A stretch of 64,000 bases of DNA, taken from positions 90,660-154,659 of the forward strand of contig VXCM01001534.1 of NCBI GenBank assembly GCA_014773175.1, in the 5' to 3' direction. Made by a program: the position numbers and the translations under genes. Positions 59,650-64,000 of this stretch are shown in pieces (position 1 is the stretch's first letter; the number at the start of each line of letters is the position of its first letter). The notes beneath the pieces are model-generated. The model had not been told where the DNA came from and ran no database searches. It worked only from the letters and a program-made list of their open reading frames with translations. This DNA comes from Lucifuga dentata. Lineage: Eukaryota > Chordata > Actinopteri > Ophidiiformes > Bythitidae.

Positions 59650-60774
59650 TATCTTTTACATCTCAGATTTCAAGATAATGATAGTAAAAGTCTGGATTTG
59701 TATTGGCAATGAAAGCAAAATCAGAGAATTGTTGGCTGAGTTTGTGCTCTGGTGCCCTCTAGTGTTATCATTTCATATAACTGGAAAAACATTCAGATAA
59801 GACGTAGGTTATAATGGAGAAGTTGATACGCAGTTTTGTTAACTTTTATTTATTTAATGCTTTGGAATGCTTTGGATGCAGTAAGATTTTACTCTTGTTG
59901 ACCATGATGGTAGATGGTAGTCTGTTGCCTTAAAGGACCATACAGGCGATTGTTGCATACTACCTGCATGCACGTTATGTTACTGACAATCAATTTCCAA
60001 CCCATAAAACTGCATTTTCTTTTTTTCCTGTAATTTTACCAAATCCTCTAATCTTGCAAAACACATATGTATGAATGTAGAAGGAACAGTCATTTTTAAT
60101 GTGTCTCTAAAAACCGTCTTCTTCTTGTGTGTCTACATTCCTTGGCAGAGACATACATTGTCTTCTATGCAGCTTTGTGTTGGACCGGTTCAATTAAGTA
60201 ACTTTGAAAAAAAAAAAAAAAAAAAAAAGATCGAGATTTTGGTTTGCTGTGATGGATGGATGGATGGATGGATGGATGGATGGACCTTTCTCATGTATGT
60301 TTCAAGTCTCTCTACAAGTTGAAAAATTTTCTGTGAAAGTTTGTAGTTATTGTTAAAAGGAAAATATGTCACTAAAACATATTTCTTGTAATAGCATATT
60401 TAATTATCGCAATATTTTTTCTCGTTAGAATAACGCATATGATTTTTCTAACCTTTGTGCCTGTTGCCTGAATTCCCACAGACCCACTAAGCATGGAAAG
60501 CCTCCAGTCCCTGTCATCAGACTCGGCCACCCTGGCCATGCAGCAAGCCATGCTGGCAGCCGACGACTCCATGGACGGCACCGAGGAAGAGGAGGAAGAT
60601 GAGGAGGAGGAGGAGGAGGAAGAGGAGGAAGGAATGGAGGAGGAGGAGGAGGAGGATGAGGAGGATGGAGAAGAGGAAAATGACAGGGGGAGGCAGATGG
60701 CCAGCAGAGGAGGAGGAGGAGGAGGAGGAGGAAGGAGAGATCTGAGTATGGAGCACAGAGAGGAACTGGAGTAG
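20170..60774 (+). CDS. pknox2: pknox2 (Prep2) TALE homeobox transcription factor, complete 10-exon coding region
   Basis: The coding segments are 20170-20256, 23712-23848, 48301-48472, 51009-51194, 51333-51468, 53657-53754, 57050-57169, 57364-57440, 58395-58573 and 60482-60774. They total 1485 nt and encode 494 residues, against about 472 in mammalian PKNOX2. All introns are GT-AG and the phases agree. In order, the protein shows a start beginning MMQH, the two-part MEIS/PREP homology region (about residues 70-175), a Q/S/T-rich linker, a TALE homeodomain (about 288-351) with the PYP three-residue loop and the WFINARRR recognition helix, and an acidic tail. Members of this family are nuclear and bind TGACAG-type sites, mostly as dimers with PBX proteins. 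The MMQH start, the [15 protein letters not shown] segment and the SMEHREELE end favour PKNOX2 over PKNOX1. Upstream non-coding exons are not identified. Confidence 0.96.
21122..21543 (-). mobile_element. TIR element family A, copy 3 (truncated)
   Basis: The right end is intact (TATTGTCCTTTAA) and the internal blocks match, but the left arm is missing. It lies in pknox2 intron 1. Confidence 0.7.
21896..22024. other. Duplicated 64-bp contig overlap around N
   Basis: 21896-21959 and 21961-22024 are identical and separated by a single N at 21960. This looks like an unmerged assembly overlap. Confidence 0.9.
23712..23848 (+). CDS. pknox2: pknox2 coding exon 2 (residues 30-75)
   Basis: The acceptor is TGTCCTCAG at 23711. 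The exon encodes a low-complexity linker followed by [16 protein letters not shown], the lead-in to the first MEIS/PREP homology block. It has 45 codons plus two bases of the split arginine codon, completed by the next exon. The donor CAG|GTTGGA is poor. The open frame continues past the donor to 24014, but that extension has no family similarity and is intronic. Confidence 0.93.
24617..24652. repeat. Palindromic AT repeat
   Basis: Two AT runs flank ACTGTATA, giving a short self-complementary structure. Confidence 0.8.
26210..26625 (+). mobile_element. TIR element family B, copy 3
   Basis: It has the family blocks (GTGAGACAAACCCTTAAG, then GCCAGTCAGAACAGAGC and GTGCTGTAGCAAG). Both termini are eroded. 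It lies in pknox2 intron 2. Confidence 0.6.
27472..27503. repeat. (CA)n microsatellite
   Basis: A CA run bordering a GC-rich unique block (27504-27780) that ends with a GT run at 27835. Confidence 0.9.
27564..27692. other. Duplicated 64-bp contig overlap around N
   Basis: 27564-27627 and 27629-27692 are identical around an N at 27628. Confidence 0.9.
27835..27873. repeat. (GT)n then G run, with N
   Basis: GT units reach an N at 27861, followed by TT and a G run. Confidence 0.85.
29110..29396 (+). mobile_element. TIR element family B, copy 4 (5' truncated)
   Basis: The right two thirds of the family are present, with a well-kept end ATAATATGTCCCTTTTAAA and the CCAATCAGAACAGAGG block. Confidence 0.65.
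30100..30510. promoter_or_regulatory. Candidate conserved non-coding block in intron 2
   Basis: The block is non-repetitive, with mixed composition and a homeodomain-like pair TAATTAGCCTAATGA at 30395-30409. It stands out from the transposon-rich surroundings. Conservation could not be tested. Confidence 0.25.
31962..32993 (-). pseudogene. Rex3-like reverse transcriptase C-terminal part
   Basis: A 343-residue open frame covers the RT palm from [10 protein letters not shown] to the C-terminal end. It contains [11 protein letters not shown], the catalytic FSDDVVLL motif, the thumb and the [13 protein letters not shown] segment. It lacks the RT fingers and the endonuclease, so it is a fragment and not a gene of the host. 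Confidence 0.85.
33819..33951. other. Duplicated 66-bp contig overlap around N
   Basis: 33819-33884 and 33886-33951 are identical around an N at 33885, at the 5' edge of the Rex3-like element. Confidence 0.9.
35286..35597 (-). mobile_element. TIR element family B, copy 5 (partial)
   Basis: A reversed partial copy. The block GAGGTCTATTATGAAACC and the GCTAGCCAAACACCAGATG block complement the family, and it ends near TTTCCCCTTTAA. Confidence 0.55.
36102..36692 (+). mobile_element. TIR element family A, copy 4
   Basis: A nearly full-length copy with ends TAAAGGAACATACTGG and TGTATGGTCCTTTAA. The arms pair over roughly 90 bases with mismatches: CTGACAACCATTTCCCAAAA on the left is the complement of a block near 36590 on the right. 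Confidence 0.75.
36976..37057. repeat. (GT)n and (CA)n arms in inverted order
   Basis: A GT run (36976-37017) and a CA run (37028-37057) lie about 10 bases apart, so each strand can fold into a long hairpin. Confidence 0.9.
37204..37247. repeat. (GA)n microsatellite
   Basis: About 44 bp of pure GA, capable of purine triplex structure, 150 bp from the GT/CA hairpin. Confidence 0.92.
37947..37984. repeat. (CA)n microsatellite
   Basis: A pure CA run of about 38 bp in pknox2 intron 2. Confidence 0.92.
39357..39388. repeat. (CA)n microsatellite
   Basis: A pure CA run of about 32 bp in pknox2 intron 2. Confidence 0.9.
41187..41191. repeat. Target-site duplication GAATC (left)
   Basis: GAATC directly precedes the left LTR and is repeated directly after the right LTR. 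A duplication of this length is usual for Ty3/Gypsy integration. Confidence 0.85.
41192..41368 (-). repeat. 3' LTR of the Gypsy element (left copy)
   Basis: This is a 177-bp copy matching the right LTR with about eight substitutions and no visible indels. It begins TGTGGTG and ends CACAACA on the minus strand, giving the usual TG...CA ends. Confidence 0.92.
41369..41379 (-). other. Polypurine tract of the Gypsy element
   Basis: Directly before the 3' LTR the minus strand reads TCAGGGGGATA, a purine-rich run in the expected place for priming plus-strand synthesis. Confidence 0.7.
41450..42968 (-). pseudogene. Gypsy integrase, frameshifted, with an assembly duplication
   Basis: The N-terminal zinc-binding region ([20 protein letters not shown]) ends one frame near 42492. 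The catalytic core continues in another ([37 protein letters not shown]), showing D and D of the DDE triad, then the C-terminal region. A 65-bp stretch within the core is present twice around an N at 42154, which looks like an assembly error and not a real insertion. The third catalytic residue lies just past that duplication (ANGEIE). Confidence 0.88.
42089..42219. other. Duplicated 65-bp contig overlap around N
   Basis: 42089-42153 and 42155-42219 are identical around an N at 42154, inside the Gypsy integrase. Confidence 0.9.
42892..43534 (-). pseudogene. Gypsy RT connection and RNase H region, broken
   Basis: The connection segment ([17 protein letters not shown]) and the RNase H domain ([12 protein letters not shown], then [18 protein letters not shown] and [12 protein letters not shown]) are in different frames with an overlap near 43300-43430. 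The TDASD-type motif and the conserved glutamate are visible, so the fold is recognisable although the frame is broken. Confidence 0.88.
43491..44203 (-). pseudogene. Gypsy reverse transcriptase, frameshifted
   Basis: The first frame carries the RT fingers ([27 protein letters not shown] with the motif A aspartate). After a frame change another frame carries [15 protein letters not shown] and YLDDIIVSG, the catalytic motif C of Gypsy RTs, followed by the thumb (FLGHTVS). The frame change near 43800-43860 would stop production of an intact enzyme. Confidence 0.9.
44193..45209 (-). pseudogene. Gypsy gag with truncated protease
   Basis: The open frame starts at an ATG at 45209 that overlaps the primer site. 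It encodes a capsid-like region and then a zinc knuckle of CX2CX4HX6C form ([16 protein letters not shown]). The frame then passes directly into the later part of a retropepsin-like domain (about AVLGRDLF). The protease half carrying the catalytic D-T/S-G motif is missing, which suggests an internal deletion joining gag to the protease C-terminal half. It ends at a stop just before the reverse transcriptase frame. Confidence 0.85.
45207..45220 (-). other. Primer-binding site, tRNA-Ser type
   Basis: Three bases inside the 5' LTR the minus strand reads TGGCGACGAGGATG. This is complementary to a tRNA 3' end CATCCTCGTCGCCA, which matches tRNA-Ser(GCT) as I know it. The site overlaps the likely gag ATG at 45209. 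Confidence 0.7.
45224..45400 (-). repeat. 5' LTR of the Gypsy element (right copy)
   Basis: On the minus strand it begins TGTGGTG and runs 177 bp. It contains an AATAAA signal and a GCTATATG stretch that could act as a TATA element. The terminal base differs from the other LTR (CACAACG against CACAACA). Confidence 0.92.
45401..45405. repeat. Target-site duplication GAATC (right)
   Basis: This matches the five bases directly before the left LTR, which confirms both element boundaries. Confidence 0.85.
47124..47360 (+). mobile_element. TIR element family A, left-arm fragment with assembly duplication
   Basis: The left arm and first internal blocks of family A are present, interrupted by an N at 47188 between two identical 61-bp copies. 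The match stops at about 47360. Confidence 0.7.
47127..47249. other. Duplicated 61-bp contig overlap around N
   Basis: 47127-47187 and 47189-47249 are identical around an N at 47188, inside a family A fragment. Confidence 0.9.
47490..47639 (-). mobile_element. TIR element family A, inverted internal fragment
   Basis: An internal block of the same family lies in the opposite orientation about 130 bp from the previous fragment. It contains an N at 47571 between two identical 65-bp copies. Confidence 0.65.
47506..47636. other. Duplicated 65-bp contig overlap around N
   Basis: 47506-47570 and 47572-47636 are identical around an N at 47571. Confidence 0.9.
47787..47825. repeat. (CAAA)n microsatellite
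   Basis: About ten CAAA units. Confidence 0.92.
48301..48472 (+). CDS. pknox2: pknox2 coding exon 3 (residues 75-132), MEIS/PREP homology region 1
   Basis: A T-rich tract ending in TTTTTCAG precedes the exon. It encodes the core of the first MEIS/PREP homology block ([18 protein letters not shown], then the [10 protein letters not shown] segment) and ends ...DPELDNL in phase 0 with a good GTAAGC donor. In this family the block forms the helical surface that contacts PBX and helps nuclear entry and retention of the dimer. The exon begins after the 24.5-kb, transposon-filled intron. Confidence 0.96.
49380..49595 (+). mobile_element. TIR element family B, copy 6 (left part)
   Basis: The left half of the family is present (TGTTGAACATTGTTAAAGTA, ACAAACCCACAGGTCCTGAA) and then stops. 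It lies in pknox2 intron 3. Confidence 0.6.
50814..50888 (+). mobile_element. TIR element family B, right-end fragment
   Basis: Only the last 75 bp or so are recognisable (AATAGAGCCCTAAATGAAAA and an AT-rich end). It lies about 120 bp upstream of pknox2 exon 4. Confidence 0.5.
51009..51194 (+). CDS. pknox2: pknox2 coding exon 4 (residues 133-194), MEIS/PREP homology region 2
   Basis: The acceptor is TCTGTCAG at 51008 and the exon holds 62 whole codons. It starts [20 protein letters not shown] and encodes the second MEIS/PREP homology block, which is very close to other vertebrates, then a divergent serine/glutamine-rich end ([11 protein letters not shown]). The donor is GTGAGT. The following intron is only 138 bp and has no in-frame stop. 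Confidence 0.96.
51195..51332 (+). other. pknox2: pknox2 intron 4, 138 bp and open in frame
   Basis: The intron has a GTGAGT donor and a pyrimidine-plus-AG acceptor. Its length is 46 codons exactly, both flanking exons are in phase 0, and the frame contains no stop. Retention would therefore insert 46 residues, rich in cysteine, serine and histidine, between homology region 2 and the linker. Confidence 0.85.
51333..51468 (+). CDS. pknox2: pknox2 coding exon 5 (residues 195-240), Q/S/T linker
   Basis: The acceptor follows a run of C (CCCCCCCAG). The exon encodes a serine-rich stretch and then the conserved [14 protein letters not shown]...[10 protein letters not shown] segment of PREP proteins. 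It has 45 codons plus one base and ends with a GTGAGG donor. The linker lies between the PBX-binding region and the homeodomain. Confidence 0.94.
52530..52690 (-). mobile_element. Second L2-type LINE 3' tail
   Basis: A TAA microsatellite is followed by sequence similar to the 9225 element (CTTTCATACA and CAAAGTGCTTTACA blocks). Only the 3' UTR end is present, lying antisense in pknox2 intron 5. Confidence 0.65.
52531..52594. repeat. (TAA)n microsatellite
   Basis: TAA units with one TGA variant, adjoining the second L2-type tail. Confidence 0.9.
53657..53754 (+). CDS. pknox2: pknox2 coding exon 6 (residues 240-272), Q-rich linker
   Basis: The acceptor is CCCCTCAG at 53656. The exon completes a glycine codon and encodes [20 protein letters not shown], then ...IQIQNSQ, ending in phase 0 with a GTAAGC donor. 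The glutamine/valine/threonine-rich composition matches the same exon in vertebrate PREP proteins, with small substitutions. Confidence 0.95.
55343..55372. repeat. (GT)n microsatellite
   Basis: A pure GT run in pknox2 intron 6. Confidence 0.9.
55773..56096 (+). mobile_element. Tc1/mariner-like remnant
   Basis: A short frame ([14 protein letters not shown]...VSKTTIQ) resembles the helix-turn-helix region of Tc1-type transposases. Within about 100 bp it passes into an AT-rich 3' end (TGCCCATATTTGTGAAGGGC) of the kind that ends fish Tc1 elements. The catalytic domain is absent. The remnant lies in pknox2 intron 6. Confidence 0.55.
57050..57169 (+). CDS. pknox2: pknox2 coding exon 7 (residues 273-312), start of TALE homeodomain
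   Basis: A long pyrimidine tract ends about 10 bases before the acceptor AAAAG|G. The exon has 40 whole codons: the acidic lead-in [18 protein letters not shown], then [20 protein letters not shown], which is the N-terminal arm and helix 1 of the TALE homeodomain. It ends QHLM with a GTGAGG donor. Confidence 0.97.
57364..57440 (+). CDS. pknox2: pknox2 coding exon 8 (residues 313-338), TALE loop and helix 2
   Basis: The exon begins [20 protein letters not shown], which contains the P-Y-P three-residue loop extension that defines TALE homeodomains. It ends within the tryptophan codon of the recognition helix (NNW), a split position typical of this gene family. A TIR element (family A) starts only 16 bases past the donor. 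Confidence 0.97.
57456..58023 (+). mobile_element. TIR element family A, copy in pknox2 intron 8
   Basis: A 568-bp copy bounded by TTAA that fills most of the 954-bp intron between exons 8 and 9. It starts 16 bases after the exon 8 donor. Its ends are TTAAAGGACAATACC and TGGTATGTTCTTTAA. Confidence 0.75.
58395..58573 (+). CDS. pknox2: pknox2 coding exon 9 (residues 338-398), recognition helix and nuclear-localising tail
   Basis: The exon completes the tryptophan and encodes [20 protein letters not shown], so the recognition helix reads WFINARRR with isoleucine at homeodomain position 50 and the invariant asparagine at 51. A basic stretch (KAKKMK), a conserved [11 protein letters not shown] segment and a divergent Q/N-rich end follow. 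The donor is ACA|GTAAGA. Confidence 0.96.
59930..60327 (-). mobile_element. TIR element family A, truncated copy in pknox2 intron 9
   Basis: The left end TTAAAGGACCATACAGGCG and internal blocks match the family. A poly-A tract and a GATG microsatellite interrupt it, and the right arm is missing. Confidence 0.65.
60251..60284. repeat. (GATG)n microsatellite
   Basis: About eight GATG units inside the truncated family A copy. Confidence 0.92.
60482..60774 (+). CDS. pknox2: pknox2 terminal coding exon (residues 398-494), acidic and glycine-rich tail
   Basis: After a CCCACAG acceptor the exon encodes a conserved block ([18 protein letters not shown]), an expanded glutamate tract (about 60583-60681), a short polar segment, eight consecutive glycines, and the conserved end SMEHREELE before TAG at 60772-60774. 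Mammalian PKNOX2 also has an acidic tail, but the glycine run and the length of the acidic tract here account for most of the extra length. The tract is an almost pure GGA/GAG purine microsatellite in frame, so its length may vary among individuals or be misassembled. Confidence 0.93.
60583..60741 (+). repeat. pknox2: Coding GAG/GGA purine microsatellite
   Basis: An almost pure purine tract read in frame as a poly-glutamate run and then, after a short polar spacer, eight glycines in the last pknox2 exon. Confidence 0.9.
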
Positions 60775-60990
60775 TAAAAGAGAGGGGGAGGGAACTTTGA
60801 CCTCAGCTAGGACAGCTCTAATGCTTATGATGCTTGAGGGCATTTAAGGGCATATTAGGTTTTTTACAGATCACCATCAGACTCTCTGCAGAGCCACCGC
60901 CCACTCACTGACCATGATTAGAAAACAGAAAATATTACTTTATTGTTGAATATATATTGTATCATTACGCAGTCGTACCTGCTTTTGCAG
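60775..60990 (+). other. pknox2: pknox2 proximal 3' UTR
   Basis: This sequence follows the stop codon and is not recognisably repetitive. No AATAAA is visible near it; the first plausible weaker signal is ATTAAA at 61076-61081, which lies inside repeat-like sequence. The end of the transcript cannot be fixed from sequence alone. Confidence 0.5.
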
Positions 60991-61477
60991 TGAGCTCCAT
61001 AAATATTTGGATAGCAGCACATTATTTTACTTTATACTCATTATTTATCAAAGCAAATGGCACAAGAACTCAAAAATTAAAAGACTTGCTGTCAGTTTCA
61101 AACTGAAGACATTTTTAACAGTTTTCAACAACAGTTAATGAGCTAGAAGATGAATTTTGATAGTCATTTCTTCCTCCATTAAAGTTATTTAAAGCTCTGT
61201 GAAGGAGCTGCTATTATATTTGATAAATCTGACAGTTGAATTCTCACATAAATTAGAATGAAATGAAGAGATGTTGGACAGGAGAATGAGTTTTTTAACA
61301 TGATTTTGTATGAGTACTGGCATACATGCTGCAGAAATCTGTACACAGTCATAAATATCTGACTGCATGTGTCAAATATCTTCTTTACTGAATGTAATCT
61401 GTCTAAATATTTTGGCACTTTGAACAGCTTTTTAACTGTTCATCATCATCAGTCAGCATTATGACTGAAACACTCAA

Positions 61478-62584
61478 TTTAAAGGGGGACATATTATGCT
61501 TTTGTTATTTTCATTTTTCTGCAGTTTGTATTGAACATTGTCAAAGTTGCAAAACTTGAAGTTCACATGGAATGTAAAAGTATCCATAAAGACAAACCCA
61601 TAGGTCCTGGACTGCCCTGAAAGATTTTTGATTAGTCCTTTACTTCCGTTACGTTTAACATATTGTAACACAGTTGACCCACTGACACACCTGGTTACAC
61701 ACACCCACCAAGTACGTGGCTAGCGAGTGAGTGTTTGGCCAGCATCTGTGTTTTTCAGACCATGTGTGTTGCAAAGCAGATGGCCAATCAGAGCAGAGTA
61801 AGCTTTCAGGATGGCCCCTTAAAGAGCTAGCGCCTAAAATGGAATGTTTTTACTCAGTGTGCACAGCAGTGCTACAGCAAGGTAGAGCAGAAGTGGGTTA
61901 ATGTGTGTGTGTTTTTTTTTTTGTTTGTTTGTTTTTTTTGCATGTTAAAGGGGGAATCCATCAATTATACACTTCAATCTCAAGTTTAGTGGTCACAGAG
62001 GGCAGGGCATGTAAAAACAACTGTATAAATGATTTTGTGACTGTAAAACTGACCTTTATGATATCATGAGTTACTCTGTGATGCTGTAAACCATCAAGTC
62101 AAGTCAAGTTTATTTTTATAGCCCAATATCACATACAATGTCTCAAAGGACTCTACAGACCCACACATCAACGGTTCCCGACCCAACCCAACCTATCTAA
62201 GAAGACGAAGAAAAACTCCCTAATAAAAAAAAACTTAACATAAAGGAAAAAAAGGAAGAAACCCCATCAACTTAAAACCGTAAAAGTAACACACTAAAAA
62301 AGTCAGCAAAGCCACTCCTACAACCTTGTAGCCACTTCAACCTTCCTGAGCTCCACAAGTGGCTTTTATTTTCTAACTTCTTCAGGAAATAACTCTTATG
62401 ATGTCATAAGGGTCAGTATCCCTGACTTCACTCCCTCTAATTTCACAGTTGTTTCCCCATGACCAATTAATGAATTTGATGTGTAGAACAAGTGGAGTTG
62501 TCCTTTAAAACATCGGTTAGGTTTCACAATTTACCCCTAAAGGAAAATAAGAACATGGAAATCTTTATAATATGTCCCCTTTAA
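61478..62584 (+). mobile_element. TIR element family B, copy 8, with an inner insertion
   Basis: Both ends are clear: TTTAAAGGGGGACATATTAT on the left and ATAATATGTCCCCTTTAAA on the right. The copy is about twice the length of the others because another element (about 61945-62511) interrupts it. It lies downstream of the pknox2 stop codon. Confidence 0.75.
61945..62511 (+). mobile_element. Element nested in family B copy 8
   Basis: It begins AAAGGGGGAATCCATC and ends TTGTCCTTT within flanking A/T, where the host family copy is interrupted. Inside it, 62095-62275 resembles a widespread fish retroposon segment (CAAGTTTATTTTTATAGCCC and a GAAAAACTCCCTAA block). Its class is not certain. Confidence 0.5.
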
Positions 62585-62704
62585 AACTGACTGTCCATTA
62601 TTTTTGCATTTAACGTGGCATGTTGCTTCCTAGAAATCAGAGTGCATTGACACAAAGAAAAAACAAGTGTAATGCTGTCCAAATATCTGCAGAGCTCTTC
62701 CATC

Positions 62705-64000
62705 GTTGGGATATCACTCACACCTTGAAATGATTCATAGGTTCTCAGGTTGAACAACGCTTTCATTCGGCAACTTTATTCCTTGAAACACTGACTCATA
62801 GCTGCAGCATTTTTTTTTTTTTTTTTTTANTTTTTTTTTTTTTTTTTTTAAAGCATGGCTTTTGGAAAAGTGTTTTTCTTCTCATATGAGCAAAAAAACC
62901 CTGTAGTAAATCAGTGTAGACTGACTGCACAAACTATGTATATTGGATTTTTTCATATGTTTGCATTCTGGTGTTGGAGGTTTGCATATTTATTCTGTTT
63001 TTGGTGTGGCCTCAGAGAGTAGCTCAAGGATGAACATCAGTGACAAAGACAATGACGCAGTCGGTTCCCGATAAATGGAATCGCTGGTGGTCATGCACAT
63101 ACTTGAACTTCAACTATCAATTTCTTGTGTAATTTTCTGACCTAGGAGGATTTGAAACAGAGCCTGGTAAATACCATCAGACTACAAATGTTTTCCATTC
63201 ACATCTCAACAAGGAGAGAAATGGCACGGAAATGACTTTCAGATTCCCAGCTGACAGAAACAATGACATTTACTGGCAAGACAATTTCAAGAAAAACAAG
63301 GAAGGGACAAAAACTCCTGTTGGAATCTCTTTCGATTTTATGTGAAGGATTTTGAAAAAACTGTGAAACCTTTCAGCTCTCTGTTTTGTACTAAAACACA
63401 GCCGCAGTCATTTCTAATGTGAAGACGTCTAGAAAAGAAAACCATGTTATACTGAATGTTCTGATTGTTCATTGTGAAGTATGTTGTTCATTAATATTCT
63501 TTTTTTTTTCTCAATTGCTTTTATAAATGGATCTTCCAGAGCAAGTGACAGACAATAGGGGATATTTCTATTTCATTTGTATACTTTGTTGTCATAATCT
63601 ATTGTGTTTCAATAGACCAATTTTAATAATTAAAACATGTAAAGGTACTGATTTTTGAAGTCCTGACATGAACGTGGTGCATAATGGTTCAGCTAAAAGT
63701 GGCTGAAAACTATTGGTACCCCTCTGTCACAGTTGAAACTTAAAAAAAAGTATTTGGTATCTACTAATTCCTTATTTCACATTTAATAGAAACAATGCTT
63801 TTTATTATGACTCAGGTTATTTTAATCAGAATGAAAATGGCATGGAAAAAATATTGATACCGTTAATCTGATATTTAATGCATCAGCCTTTGGAGACATA
63901 TGGGATAGTTCATGAAATACAGCGCCAGATTTAAACTGTCGATAAGGGCAAATAGCGTCACACAACCATGTTTCCTCATTTGCCAGTTAGTGGCCTGTTT
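62705..64000. other. 3' flank
   Basis: No gene is recognised. There is a poly-T tract with N at 62830. The end, from about 63690, resembles a decayed transposon segment (ATTGGTACCCCT and AGCCTTTGGAGAC blocks), which I could not assign to a family. Confidence 0.5.

Larger units (their letters stand above)
60991..62704 (+). mobile_element. Possible outer TIR element split by family B copy 8
   Basis: The left edge CTCCATAAATATTTGGATAG resembles the complement of the right edge at about 62666-62697 (a GATATTTGGACAGCATTACA type block). This suggests an older inverted-repeat element into which family B inserted. The similarity is partial and the call is tentative. Confidence 0.35.

Noticed and set aside
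20170..60774. Assignment of the gene to pknox1
   Set aside because: The N-terminus, the segment before the homeodomain and the C-terminal end fit PKNOX2 better than PKNOX1.
60517..60843. 108-residue minus-strand frame rich in Leu and Ser
   Set aside because: It is the antisense translation of the coding GGA/GAG repeat.

Overview
This is teleost fish nuclear DNA, most likely from a percomorph. It is AT-rich and intron-rich, full of microsatellites, and carries fish-type mobile elements: a Rex3-like LINE, an L2-type LINE tail, a Ty3/Gypsy LTR element, a Tc1-like remnant and many short inverted-repeat elements. The one cellular gene I can support is pknox2 (Prep2), a TALE homeobox transcription factor on the + strand. 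All ten coding exons are present from ATG to stop (20170 to 60774). Their phases agree and predict 494 residues.

Layout: 1-20149 has no recognisable coding exon and is 5' flank or upstream non-coding intron sequence of pknox2, with microsatellites, an L2-type LINE 3' end and several short TIR elements. Exons 1 and 2 lie at 20170-20256 and 23712-23848. A 24.5-kb intron follows (23849-48300). It contains a Rex3-like LINE (about 31930-33951, minus strand) and a nearly full-length but broken Ty3/Gypsy element with LTRs, a 5-bp target duplication, a primer-binding site and a polypurine tract (41192-45400, minus strand). Exons 3-10 lie between 48301 and 60774. They encode the rest of the MEIS/PREP N-terminal homology region, a Q/S/T-rich linker, the TALE homeodomain split over three exons, and an expanded acidic and glycine-rich tail. 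The 3' flank is a nest of repeats.

Two short inverted-repeat element families, called A and B here, recur across the window at about seven to eight places each, in both orientations. About 20 one- or two-base N gaps occur. Several sit between perfect 61-66-bp direct duplications, which look like uncollapsed contig overlaps and not biology; one of these falsely duplicates part of the integrase of the LTR element.

I found no previously undescribed enzymatic system. The most useful leads are a 138-bp pknox2 intron that is open in frame and could be retained to add 46 residues, weak splice donors on the first two coding introns, the lineage-specific acidic/glycine tail, the two TIR element families, CTCF-like motifs in both LTRs, and a homeodomain-motif-rich block just upstream of the first coding exon. 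No tRNA, rRNA or second cellular gene was recognised.
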